64,000 nt of DNA from Brassica napus (lineage: Eukaryota > Streptophyta > Magnoliopsida > Brassicales > Brassicaceae). How positions within the stretch are numbered: position 1 is the first letter of the stretch; each line of letters begins with the position of its first letter. The DNA lies in assembly GCF_020379485.1 (NCBI RefSeq), contig NW_026014883.1, forward strand, positions 58,134 to 122,133, read 5' to 3'. The notes beneath the pieces were generated by a model. It did no database searches and was not told where the DNA came from. It saw only the letters and a program-made list of their open reading frames with translations. The position numbers and the translations under genes are program-made. Below are positions 1 through 8,743 of the stretch, one piece after another.

Positions 1-315
1 TCTAGGCTTGTGTTTCATTTGAGTTAAATCTATTTCATTCATATAGTGAGTATGTAACCTAATGCATTCATTTATTGTTGCATTTTAAAAAAAAAAAAAC
101 TGAATTGATTGTCTTTGCTTGATTGTCTTGATTGTCTAGCTTATTTCAAGTATCATATATTATTGTGGCATTGGTGATCAAACAGGCTGGATAATCTTGG
201 TTTGATTCCAATGGGATGATCTGATCTTGCATTGAGTTGTGGTGGTGTTAGGTACACAAGGAATGTGATACATGTAACTCGCCAACAACCAAGAATGTAA
301 AGACAAAGGTCTTGT

Positions 316-475
316 GCCATTGCATATCATCACTAGGACATGTTAGTCCATAATCTACAGGAAGTGTAGTGTGATAGAATATGCAATGAGAGATGGCCAT
401 TGCATAATACCATTGGACATATCTAGTCCTTAGTCTACAGGAAGTGTAGCATGGGTCATTATGCAATGAGAGGTG
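316..475. repeat. 80-bp imperfect tandem duplication
   Basis: Two adjacent 80-bp units (316-395 and 396-475) both begin gccattgcat and both contain ctacaggaagtgtag. Each unit has inverted ends, CATTGCATAT against ATATGCAATG in the first, so each could fold into a hairpin. It lies in the non-coding 3' region of F and no function is known to me. Confidence 0.75.
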
Positions 476-633
476 TGTCTTGTGAGACTCTCTATGGTGA
501 TTCAAACACCCTAGTTCCTGGTTAAGGAAGAGAGTAAACTCACAAGAAGAAAGCTATCATGAAAGATGATAGTTATTAGACCATGGAGATGCATAGGATC
601 ATCACAAGCTTAGCTCCTTCTAGTCTCGGTTCT

Positions 634-648
634 AAGCTTGAGGGGGAG
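634..648 (+). other. Extra polypurine tract of element F
   Basis: An exact copy of the 15-mer AAGCTTGAGGGGGAG that precedes the 3' LTR of the other elements, but followed by tcttaatg and not by an LTR start. Further purine tracts TTGAGAGGGGGAG lie at 1175-1186 and 1306-1318. Together with 1592-1606 they form a multiple polypurine tract series. Confidence 0.55.
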
Positions 649-1146
649 TCTTAATGCATATGATCCATGGTCAGTAACAAGTCTTTTGCAAAAGCTTCTA
701 CAAGGATCATCAACCGGACCAAGTCAGTGGCGTGTCTAGGCAAGAGGCTGTTCAGAGCAGCCTTGGCGAGTGAGGAAGAAGGCTCTCCATCAATGCGGCT
801 TCAATGAGAGGTGATTGAGGAGAAGCTGATGAATCCATTCTGCCTTTCCAAGAAGTTGATGATGCCATGAAGATGGTGCATTGGCCGAGTTAGGAAACTC
901 ACAAAAACACAAGGGAAGTTCCCTTAGACTTTTAAACTCTTTCTTCAAATCTTCTTCATTCATCTTATTCATTGCTTGTGCGTGAAAAGATACTTAAAAT
1001 GATTATGATTGAATTGTGAGATTGTGTGCATCAAGTGTGATGCAGGATATTCATTTTCTTGATTTTGATAGGTACTGATGCACCTTTGGGATAATGTATC
1101 AGGTACCATTGCTTGATGCCTCATTAAACAGTTTCGGGTCATCTCT

Positions 1147-1368
1147 TAGCTTCTCTAAAGAGGCTGTAAGTCTGTTGAGAGGGGGAGATTCCAAACCTGG
1201 TCGATGAAGAAGGCAAGCCGTGTGTGAAGTGATTGATCAGCCTCACTGGTGTTTTGAAGATGATCTGGTCGTGTCCTAGCTTCTCTAAGATGGCTGTGAA
1301 GTCAGTTGAGAGGGGGAGACTTCAAACCGGTTCCATGAAGAGGTGAAGCTGAAGTGTGAAGTGTAGGC
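1147..1368 (+). repeat. Imperfect tandem repeat carrying purine tracts
   Basis: Two related segments about 130 bp apart, starting near 1147 and 1276, share tagcttctctaa, then ggctgt, then ttgagagggggaga, then ttc/aaacc, then gatgaag or catgaag. The G-rich core resembles a polypurine tract. They are non-coding and lie between the end of F's coding part (not seen) and its 3' LTR. Confidence 0.65.
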
Positions 1369-1591
1369 AAAGCTGTGAAGAGTTGCTGCACCTATTAGGC
1401 CGTGATCCAGAGCTTCTTGTGTCTAACCACATTGGTTCTAAGGCACAAGAGCTCACTGGCCAATCCCTAGGCTTTGGAGAGCTCTACTCTTTTTCCCTTG
1501 CAAGGTTTTGTCCCAATGGGTTTTCCTTGTAAGGTTTTTAATGAGGGAGACTCTTCAGAGTTCCAAGCTTGGCTTAGGATCTCCTAAAGTC

Positions 1592-1606
1592 AAGCTTGAG
1601 GGGGAG
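1592..1606 (+). other. Polypurine tract of element F
   Basis: AAGCTTGAGGGGGAG lies immediately before the LTR start TGTTGACTTG. It is the expected plus-strand priming site for reverse transcription and is identical to the tracts of A, B, E, H, J1, J2 and D. Confidence 0.8.
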
Positions 1607-1663
1607 TGTTGACTTGAAGAGTGAAATGGAGCCAAAGGAGAAGTATGGAGGAGTTTGGGTCTG

Positions 1664-2032
1664 GTGCAAAGATAGGGACAAGATCTTAAGAGATTGTCTA
1701 TCAAGGCTTCATGAGGATTTAGAGAAGTCTAGAAGAGTCATGAAGGCTGTACAAAGATAGTGTTTAAGTCCAGGAGGGACTTAGACACCATTTGGAGATA
1801 GTTGGGTGATGGTGCAAAGATAGGGCGTCCCGAGGTTCAGACGGTACGAACGGACCGTGCAAAGTTAGGGCGACCCAAAGCATGATCTGGTTCATCTATT
1901 GAAGAAGCTTGGTGAACTTGTGCAAATATAGGGCGAGGTACGGACATCAGGTCCGTACCATCAACCGTACGGATGAGCAGGCCGTATCACTTTACCCGGA
2001 TTGACCCGAAATGGAAATGTGCAAACTTAGGG
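1664..2032 (+). promoter_or_regulatory. Five copies of a GTGCAAANNTAGGG motif in F's U3
   Basis: Copies lie at 1664-1677, 1812-1825, 1857-1870, 1920-1933 and 2019-2032, all on the plus strand and upstream of the TATA box at 2355. Repeated short motifs in U3 are commonly enhancer elements. No factor can be named from the sequence. Confidence 0.5.
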
Positions 2033-2354
2033 AGCAAGGAGGAGTTATCTGAGCTTGTGACTGTTGGGAATGGATAAGAGAGGAGCTGGGCGTGACCTGT
2101 TGCTAGCTGGAAAGTAGCTGGTCAAAAGGTAAAGCACCTTTTGACCATGGAACACCACAAGGCTCCATCTTATCCATCCATTTCAAACATGGGCAATCTG
2201 AACCATCCAAGCTTCTCTTACCAGATTCCTTTAGCCAATCAGAGACCATCACCAAGATTGTGAAGACCAGATCCAAGACTACATCCTAGCCATTCATTCT
2301 CAAGTCATTTTTAGCCATTAGATTAAGGGTTTATGATTGCAAACTTGTAAAGCC

Positions 2355-2362
2355 TATATAAA
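2355..2362 (+). promoter_or_regulatory. TATA box of F's LTR
   Basis: TATATAAA in the context agcctatataaaggc, about 270 bp before the LTR end. Transcription would be expected to start about 30 bp downstream, defining the U3/R border. Inferred from position and sequence only. Confidence 0.6.
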
Positions 2363-2631
2363 GGCTATGTGTGGACGTTTTTGTAACCCTTAAGTGAGTA
2401 AGGGGGTTTCCCTTCTCCTTCTCTAATCTGAAACACTTTCTCTTAGTCTCTCTAGTCTCTCATCCTGAATATCTATACACGTTCTCAGTCTGGTCACTAA
2501 TCTCTTAAACACTTAGACACACAAACACTCATTAAACTTCCTTTCTCTCAAATCGCTTCCAAGCTCTCTCTCTCTCTTTACCCATTTGGGTTTCATACAC
2601 ACATACAACCTGAGTACTCTTAAATCTCATA

Positions 2632-2722
2632 GTTTTGAGTCTCTCTCTCTCTTGTTCTTAATCTCCAATCTCTTTAAGTCCCAGATTAAACTTAATCACT
2701 CTTTAAATCACAAAATCTAATA
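2632..2722 (+). repeat. Remnant of A's 5' LTR (last ~91 bp)
   Basis: gttttgagtctctctc through aatctaata matches the end of A's 3' LTR (to 20495) with only a few changes and directly precedes the primer site. The rest of this LTR was displaced by the insertion of F. Confidence 0.85.
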
Positions 2723-2738
2723 TGGTATCAGAGCCAGG
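2723..2738 (+). other. Primer binding site of A
   Basis: TGGTATCAGAGCCAGG, the standard copia primer site complementary to the 3' end of initiator methionine tRNA, with no spacer after the LTR end TA. A 256-nt untranslated leader follows up to the ATG at 2995. Confidence 0.9.
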
Positions 2739-3545
2739 TTCCTTTAAAAGGAAAGAGTGATTTCGTTTTTATAAATGTTTTTGAGTGTTCTTGAGTGTTC
2801 TTGAGAGTTCTTGAGATTTTTCAAGAGCTAGATCCTTTAAAAGTCAAGTTTGTGTCTGTTGGTGTTTCTTTTGGAGAGTCAGCTTCAAGGGAGTCTCTTT
2901 AGGCGTGTGACAAGGTCAGAAGAGGGGTCTAGCTTGTAGTTAAGCTTGGCGTGGGAGATTAGAAGCATTTGAGGGAAGATCTAGGCTAAAGAAAATGGAG
3001 CTGCTTCAATCTGGTACAACAAGGCGTGAAGAGAAGAAAGAGAGAGGGAATGAGTGGGGGTGGTTCTCACAAATGAAAACAACTCTGAAAAGGTGTGGAG
3101 TTTGGAGAAACCATGAGAAGGAAGAGTCTTTGAAGGGGAAAGCTGCTGAGAAAGATCAGACAGCAAGGGAAACAAGTGGAAATTGCTTTAGTCTTGAAGA
3201 AAGTACACTGCTTGAGAAGATTGAAGATGTTTATGAGAACAAGATCAGTCTTAGGAAAGTGTATGAAGTCAAGAAGGTGATTAGTGAAGTTAAACCAGGA
3301 AGAGAAGGGTTCAATAACCATGTGAGGAAGCTACAACATTTGTGGATTGAACTACAAGGGTTGAGATCCCATGTGGATGGGGATACTACACAAGAGCAAG
3401 CGACGGTCTTGAAGCTCTTGGCGAGCATGGAGTCATCATATGGGTGGCTGGTGGAGATGGTTCTAAGAGGGGAACAGCTTCCGGAAATGGAAGAGATCTG
3501 TGTGCTTATAAGAAGGGCGTATGAGATAATGAGAGATGATGAGAG

Positions 3546-3677
3546 GCTAACCATGAGTAGGAGTGAGAGCTCATGGAAGCCAACTGGGAGTAGGAGTGAG
3601 AGCTTCCAGAAGCTAACCATGAGTAGGAGTGAGAGCTCATGGAGGCTAACCGGGAGTAGGAGTGAGGGCTTCCGGAA
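3546..3677 (+). repeat. 66-bp tandem duplication inside A's gag
   Basis: Two 66-bp copies encode a 22-residue unit (LTMSRSESSW..TGSRSE.F..). The unit itself has an internal ~33-bp repeat. Element D has only one copy at the matching place (near 58005-58070), so the duplication is specific to A relative to D. Confidence 0.75.
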
Positions 3678-5744
3678 GAAGAGGAGGTGCAGAATGCTAT
3701 CCAAAGCTTCTATCAACATAGGAAAGGGTAGGAAGAGAGTTGTGGGAGAGTGTTCTTACTCAGCCTACATGGGGGAATCAGTAGAAAACAGTGGGGTGTT
3801 AAAAGAGCAGGAGAAAGGGAGTGGAGCTGATGATCGCATCACCAGGAAGGAATGGAGAGTGTTCATGGAACAAGTACAAGCCTTAGCAGCAAGCAGGAAG
3901 CATGCTATACAATCCGGAGCTTCTAAACCCATTGTGATTGATTCTGGAGCAAGTCATCACATGATCAGTGATATGAGGCTTATAAGTGAGATCAAGGCTG
4001 CAACAGGGAGTGTTATGATAGCTAATGGTGCCATGATCCCAATAGAAGGAGTGGGAAAGCTAAAACTGTTTGAGAAGGACACGGCTGCCTTCTACATGCC
4101 TCAGTTCACTTCAAATCTATTATCTGTGAAGAAAGCTACCATTGATCTTGATTGTCAAGTAGTATTCAGACCTGATGAAGTTGAATTTCAAGATTTGAAG
4201 ACTGGGAGAGTTATTGGCAGAGGAGACAGCAAGAATCAGCTATACCACCTCAACTTGGCTAAGACCTCTAATCCCTTTGATTCTATTTGCTTGAGTAGTA
4301 CTGCTGAGAAGATTGATAGTATTACTTGGCATGCTAGATTAGGACATCCTCATGCTCGTGCCATTGAATTGATAATCCCTAATATGTCATTCAATCACTT
4401 GAATTGTGAAGCATGCATATTAGGAAAGCATTGTAGGACTGTTTTCCCAACATCTGAGACTACTTATGAGCATTGCTTTGATCTAGTTCACTCGGATGTG
4501 TGGACAGCTCCATGCATGTCTAGAGACAGCCATAAATACTTTGTGACATTCATTGATGAGAAGTCTAAGTATACATGGCTCACATTGCTTCCATCTAAAG
4601 ATAGGGTGCTAGAAGCTTTTGTGAACTTCCAAGCATATGTATCTAATCAATACAATGCCACTGTGAAGGTACTGAGATCAGACAACGGAGGTGAATATAT
4701 CAGCAATGCCTTCAAGAGTCATCTAGCCAAGCATGGGATTGTGCATCAGACCAGTTGTCCCTACACACCACAGCAGAATGGTGTAGCTGAGAGGAAGAAT
4801 AGGCACTTGATGGAGGTTGCTAGGTCGATGATGTTTCATGCAAATGTCCCAAAACGTTTTTGGGGAGATGCTGTACAGACTGCTTGCTATCTCATCAACC
4901 GGGTCCCAACCAAGATACTGAAGAATCTGTCTCCATTTGAGGTGCTGAATAAGAGCAAGGCTTTTATTGATCACCTAAGAGTATTTGGGTGTGTATGCTA
5001 TGTCATGACTCCAGGAGAACAGAGAAACAAGCTGGAGGCAAAGAGTACTAAGGCTATGTTCATTGGATACTCTATCACTCAGAAGGGATACAAGTGCTAT
5101 GATCCTGAAGCAAGGAGAGTGATGGTATCTAGAGAAGTGAAGTTTATTGAATCAAAAGGGTATTATGAAGAAAAGGAATGGGAAAATCTGAAGGATTTGT
5201 CTCAAGCTCCATCTGATAGAGCAACAACACTGAGGGTGCTGTTGGAGAAGCTAGGGATAGGGTTATCCCAGGATCAGGAATCTGGAAGAAGAGAGTCTTC
5301 CAATCCGACTGGTGAAGCTGAAAGAGAAACTTCTCTTGATCATGAGAGGGGGAATGGAACTGAATCTCATGAGCAAGTGCAAAATCAAGAAGATTCAGGC
5401 CAGCATAATCAAGAGGTGACACAGGAAGTAGAGACTGGTGCTCAGTCTAGTGGAGATGGGCAAAGAGAGTCTACTGGCTCAGATGAGAGTGGAGAGTGGG
5501 AAGGAGATCCTAATGGGTCAAATGAGAGTGGTGCTCAATCAAGTGAAGATGGGCAAGAGCCACAAGAAGAACAAGTTCAGGAGCTAAGAAGGAGCACAAG
5601 GGTGAAGAGAGATGCTTCCAACTGGGTAAACACGAGAGTGTACTACAATGCCCAGGCTGTGGAGCATCCTTCTCAAGCTATGTGTTCCTTTGCAGAGTTT
5701 CCGGACGAGCATACAGCCTTCACAGTAAGCTTGGATGAGAGCTA

Positions 5745-5749
5745 TATTC
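5745..5749 (+). other. Target site duplication of B, left copy
   Basis: tattc before B's 5' LTR is repeated as tattc at 17774-17778 after its 3' LTR. Removing B plus one copy restores an open pol frame in A. Confidence 0.9.
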
Positions 5750-6341
5750 TGTTGAGATGAGTTGAGACATGTGAAGTGGAGACACAAAGGAGTTGAGATC
5801 ATAAGGAGAGCAAAAGGGTTAAGAGGCTGAATAAGGTGAAGGGGATGGTACGGATGGAGAGGCCGTACCAGGCCGTACAAGTGACCAGGCCGTACAAGGT
5901 GAAAGCGGTCAAGTAACTATCCAAGTAACTTTGATGTACTGAGGAGAAGTTACACTCGGCCAAGACCTTATCCGAACGTTGAGAGGATAAGGAAGGCACG
6001 GCTTGACAGCTAGGACAGGCTGGCAAGGGCTGGAAAGGAAGAGCATCTGGTCTTGGATAAGAAAGATGCTTCAAACGTGTGGAGACACCCATTGGCCGGT
6101 TCAAATTAAAGCTTAGGCTCCCCTTTGACTCTACATGCTTATGATTTCGAAAACCCTAAGTGTATGGACCTATATATATGTAATCTCATCCCTTAATAAA
6201 GATTAGACAGTTCTAAACAATCTCTCTCTATACTCATTTCATTATGATTCTCCATTAGTCTCTAATCTGTCTCTTAATCTCTTATTCTCTTCTATAATCC
6301 TTTCTAAACTCAGATAATCATTTACATCCTTAAATCTCATA
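5750..6341 (+). repeat. 5' LTR of B
   Basis: 592 bp from TGTTGAGATG to TTAAATCTCATA. Contains a cluster of GTACGG/CCGTAC motifs at 5848-5900, a TATA box and an AATAAA. Differences from the 3' LTR include g/a near 5778 and near 5852. Confidence 0.93.
6170..6200 (+). promoter_or_regulatory. TATA box and polyadenylation signal in B's 5' LTR
   Basis: ctatatatatg (6170-6180) is a plausible core promoter. AATAAA at 6195-6200 is a plausible polyadenylation signal in R for the 3' LTR copy. The same arrangement is seen in the 3' LTR and in E's 3' LTR (TATA 23124-23130, AATAAA 23147-23152). Confidence 0.6.
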
Positions 6342-6357
6342 TGGTATCAGAGCCAGG
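6342..6357 (+). other. Primer binding site of B
   Basis: TGGTATCAGAGCCAGG directly after the LTR. A ~246-nt leader follows to the gag ATG at 6604. Confidence 0.9.
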
Positions 6358-6603
6358 TTGATTGAAATCTGAGTTCGTGAGTGACTCTCTTAAGGATTCA
6401 AGTTTGAAACTTTAAGAGAACAAGAGAGTGTGTTTGAGAGTTTCTTGAGAGTTCAAAAGCTCAAGATACTTTGCGTGTGTCTTGGTGATCCGTGGGAGGT
6501 TCATTTGAAGACTCAAGAGTAAATCTTTGTTCTAGAGGGCAGTGTGGGTTCTCAGTACAAGATCTAGCCGGTTGTTCAAGCTGTAGACGTCAAGCTGTTC
6601 AAG

Positions 6604-8021
6604 ATGGAAAGTATTATGAAGATGAAGGTCGCGGTGACATTCAAAGGAAGCAACTACCTAGTCTGGTCTAGGATGGTGAAGAATGCTGTGGGAAGCAAGG
6701 GTTTGTGGAGGCATATCACGTCTGGTGAAGCTCCAAAGGCGATTACTCAAGAGGGTGACGCAGAGAGTTCCGAGGAGAGTGTTGTGGAGAAGTGGCAACA
6801 AGAAGACATGATGGTAATGTCAGTCCTTCATGCCTCCTTGGAGCCGGCTATCCTAGATGCTTACAGCTACTGTGAGACAGCCAAGGAGCTGTGGGACACG
6901 CTGAAGAAGGTATATGGAAACGTTTCTAACCTGAACCGAGTGTTTGAAGTCAAGAAGGCAATCAACGAGTTAACCCAAGATGACATGGAGTTTACTAAGC
7001 ACTTGGGGAGGTTCATGACACTGTGGTCTGAGCTGGAGATGTTGAGACCAAGCACGGTTGATCCAGAGCTTCTAAATGAGAGGCGTGAGCAGGACAAGGT
7101 CTTTGGGTTGTTGCTCACATTGAACGCAAGCTACAATGGTCTCATTCAACACATGCTAAGGTCCGAGAAGCTACCTGACCTTGAGGATGTTTGTGCTCAG
7201 ATACAGAGGGAGCAGGGCTCAATGGGTTTGTTTGGAGGCAAGGGAGACTTATCTCTTGCAAATGATGTGCAATCTGACCGAGAAGAGCCTCCACAAGCTA
7301 ACAAAGCTGGCTACAACAAGTATGAGAAGTTCAATGGGAACTGTGATCATTGCAAGAGGTATGGGCACAAGAAGATTCAGTGCTGGATACTCCATCCCCA
7401 CTTGAAGCCGGCCAAGTTCATGAAGGAGAGAGAGGCAAGAGCTCATATGACTGAAGGATCAAGCGGAGCAGGGCCATCCAACAAAGGAGCTGAGGTGGAG
7501 AACCGTGAAGGAAATGGAAAAGCTTTGGTGACCTATACTGGAGCTAGCAATCCCCGAGGCAATGATCAAGACTTCATCAGGAGGTCCGAGATGGATGCAC
7601 TCATCAAAATGCTCAAGGATAATGGTAACATTCATGGGCATTCATTTGGTGCTTCTTTGATTGCTAGAACTATAGAAATGACTCACGGTGAGGCTGAGAT
7701 TGCTAGGACTGATAGTAAGGCTGGAATTGAGCAGTACATTGATAGAAATGCTAGGATGAATGCATATAGATCAAACTGTATCTGCCATCATGCTAGCAAT
7801 GCATACAAACCATTGATTATAGATTCAGGTGCATCTCATCATATGATTAGTGACACCAACCTGATTAAAGATATAGAACCTACTAATGGATGTGTGATGA
7901 TTGCAAATGGAGATAAGATACCTATTAAGGGAATAGGAAACTTAAAGCTATTTGATAAAAACACTAGAGCATTTTATATTCCTGAATTCACATCAAATCT
8001 ACTTTCAGTTAAGAAATGTAC
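6604..8021 (+). pseudogene. gag-pol: Gag-Pol of element B, 5' part (Gag and protease)
   Basis: Begins at ATG 6604 after the leader. The N-terminus has the FKGSNYLVWSRM motif typical of copia Gag, followed by a UBN2-type region and a zinc knuckle CDHCKRYGHKKIQC. The protease active site DSGASHHM lies near 7824-7850. The true frame ends at 8021 where H is inserted in the codon after KKC. The stop at 8101-8103 belongs to H's LTR, not to B. The frame resumes at 13953. Gag is close to fragment I and related to J and H. Confidence 0.9.
8017..8021 (+). other. Target site duplication of H, left copy
   Basis: tgtac, repeated at 13948-13952 on the other side of H. Excising H plus one copy restores B's reading frame. 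Confidence 0.92.
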
Positions 8022-8601
8022 TGTGATTTTAGAGATGAGAACAGGTATTGAGAGTTTAGAAAGAGATTATGGTGAGATTAAGGGAAGATGGGATGATTTA
8101 TGATATGTAAAAGAGAAACATGATGAACTAGAGAGAGATTATCATCAAATCGAGTTATCTTATTAATCAAGACAGAGTTTACAATATATAAGATCAGATA
8201 CAAGGGTTTCAGAGAGACTAAGCATGTGAGGTCAAGGATAAGGTTGCTTTAATTCAAACTTGATCCAATGGGAGCTGTCACACGTTTAAAGGCATCTTGG
8301 ACCAGGTTCCTTTTGCCTTTACAGCCTGTTCCAGCCTGTGTGGATAAGACCCAGCTCCCTTAGCCATCCAAACGGTCATCTCTTCATGGTAAAATCCCCT
8401 TTGGCCGTTAACTCCTTTTACTCGGGTAAAAGATGACTTGGGCGAGTTATGGATCGACCATGGTACGGATGGTACGGCCTGTACGGCCTTGTACGGCCTG
8501 GTCGATCCCTAACCCATCTTTTCCATTCCTTCACACCATCTCATCTCTTCTTCAACTCCTTAGGACATCTTCTCTCATATATTGATCAGCTCATTTCAAC
8601 A
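8022..8601 (-). repeat. 3' LTR of H
   Basis: 580 bp; read on the minus strand it runs TGTTGAAATG to AAAATCACA. Contains tandem GTACGG motifs (8462-8500). Appears identical to the 5' LTR. Confidence 0.95.
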
Positions 8602-8616
8602 CTCCCCCTCAAGCTT
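8602..8616 (-). other. Polypurine tract of H
   Basis: AAGCTTGAGGGGGAG on the minus strand, abutting the 3' LTR. The conserved pre-tract hairpin motif (Gttttgtcccaatggg type) lies at about 8660-8710. Confidence 0.9.
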
Positions 8617-8743
8617 AACTTAGTAACTTAGTTAAGCTTGGAACAGCCATGAGATCTTCCTCATTAAAAACCTCACCAAAGAAAACCCATTGGGACAAAA
8701 CCTTGATGAGGGAAAAAGAGTAAAGACCTCATGACAAAGGGGA

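Larger units (their letters stand above)
1..1606 (+). mobile_element. 3' non-coding internal region of copia element F
   Basis: No convincing coding region is visible in 1.6 kb. It is assigned to an LTR element because it ends in the polypurine tract AAGCTTGAGGGGGAG (1592-1606) directly before an LTR starting TGTTGA. It also carries, at 1501-1547, the hairpin-containing motif found just before the polypurine tract of every copia element in this window. The long gap between any pol gene and the LTR, the repeated purine tracts and the ~1 kb LTR recall the Sirevirus branch of copia, but no pol sequence of F is inside the window, so the branch is a guess. An A13 run lies at about 89-101. The rest of F is left of the window. 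Confidence 0.6.
1607..2631 (+). repeat. 3' LTR of element F (1025 bp)
   Basis: Starts TGTTGACTT after the polypurine tract and ends TTAAATCTCATA. At 2632 the sequence switches to the tail of A's LTR (gttttgagtctctctc), which also occurs uninterrupted near 20413-20495, so F inserted into A's 5' LTR. The LTR contains five copies of GTGCAAANNTAGGG, inverted GTACGG motifs around 1935-1975, and a TATA box near its 3' third. It is about twice as long as the other LTRs here and is a different family. The 5' LTR of F and the second target duplication are outside the window. Confidence 0.75.
2995..5749 (+). pseudogene. gag-pol: Gag-Pol of element A, 5' part (Gag, protease, integrase)
   Basis: An uninterrupted frame from ATG 2995 to the B insertion at 5749/5750. 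It resumes in the same frame at 17779, so the pre-insertion frame spans about 1433 codons with no other damage. Gag has a UBN2-like helical region (about residues 60-180) but no CX2CX4HX4C zinc knuckle. In its place are tandem SRSES-type repeats (about 185-227) and a basic segment (about 226-250). The protease motif DSGASHHM starts at D316. Integrase follows, with the HARLGHPH / CEACILGKH zinc domain and catalytic motifs HSDVW, RSDNGGEY and NGVAERKNRH. Close relatives are G and D. It is non-functional now because B separates integrase from reverse transcriptase. Confidence 0.88.

Noticed and set aside
89..101. A13 run as the tail of a SINE or LINE
   Set aside because: No LINE coding sequence, no Pol III promoter boxes and no flanking target duplication could be seen.
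790..972. Small minus-strand ORF in F's 3' region
   Set aside because: No recognisable domain, antisense to retrotransposon transcript and of a length expected by chance.
2723..2738. tRNA gene fragment at the TGGTATCAGAGC sites
   Set aside because: These are primer binding sites next to LTRs; no tRNA cloverleaf surrounds them.
2981..3719. Minus-strand ORFs over A's gag and similar mirror ORFs over every pol region
   Set aside because: They lie opposite real coding frames and contain no known domain.
8022..8103. C-terminal end of B's apparent 499-aa protein
   Set aside because: The last ~27 codons are translated from H's LTR after the insertion point.
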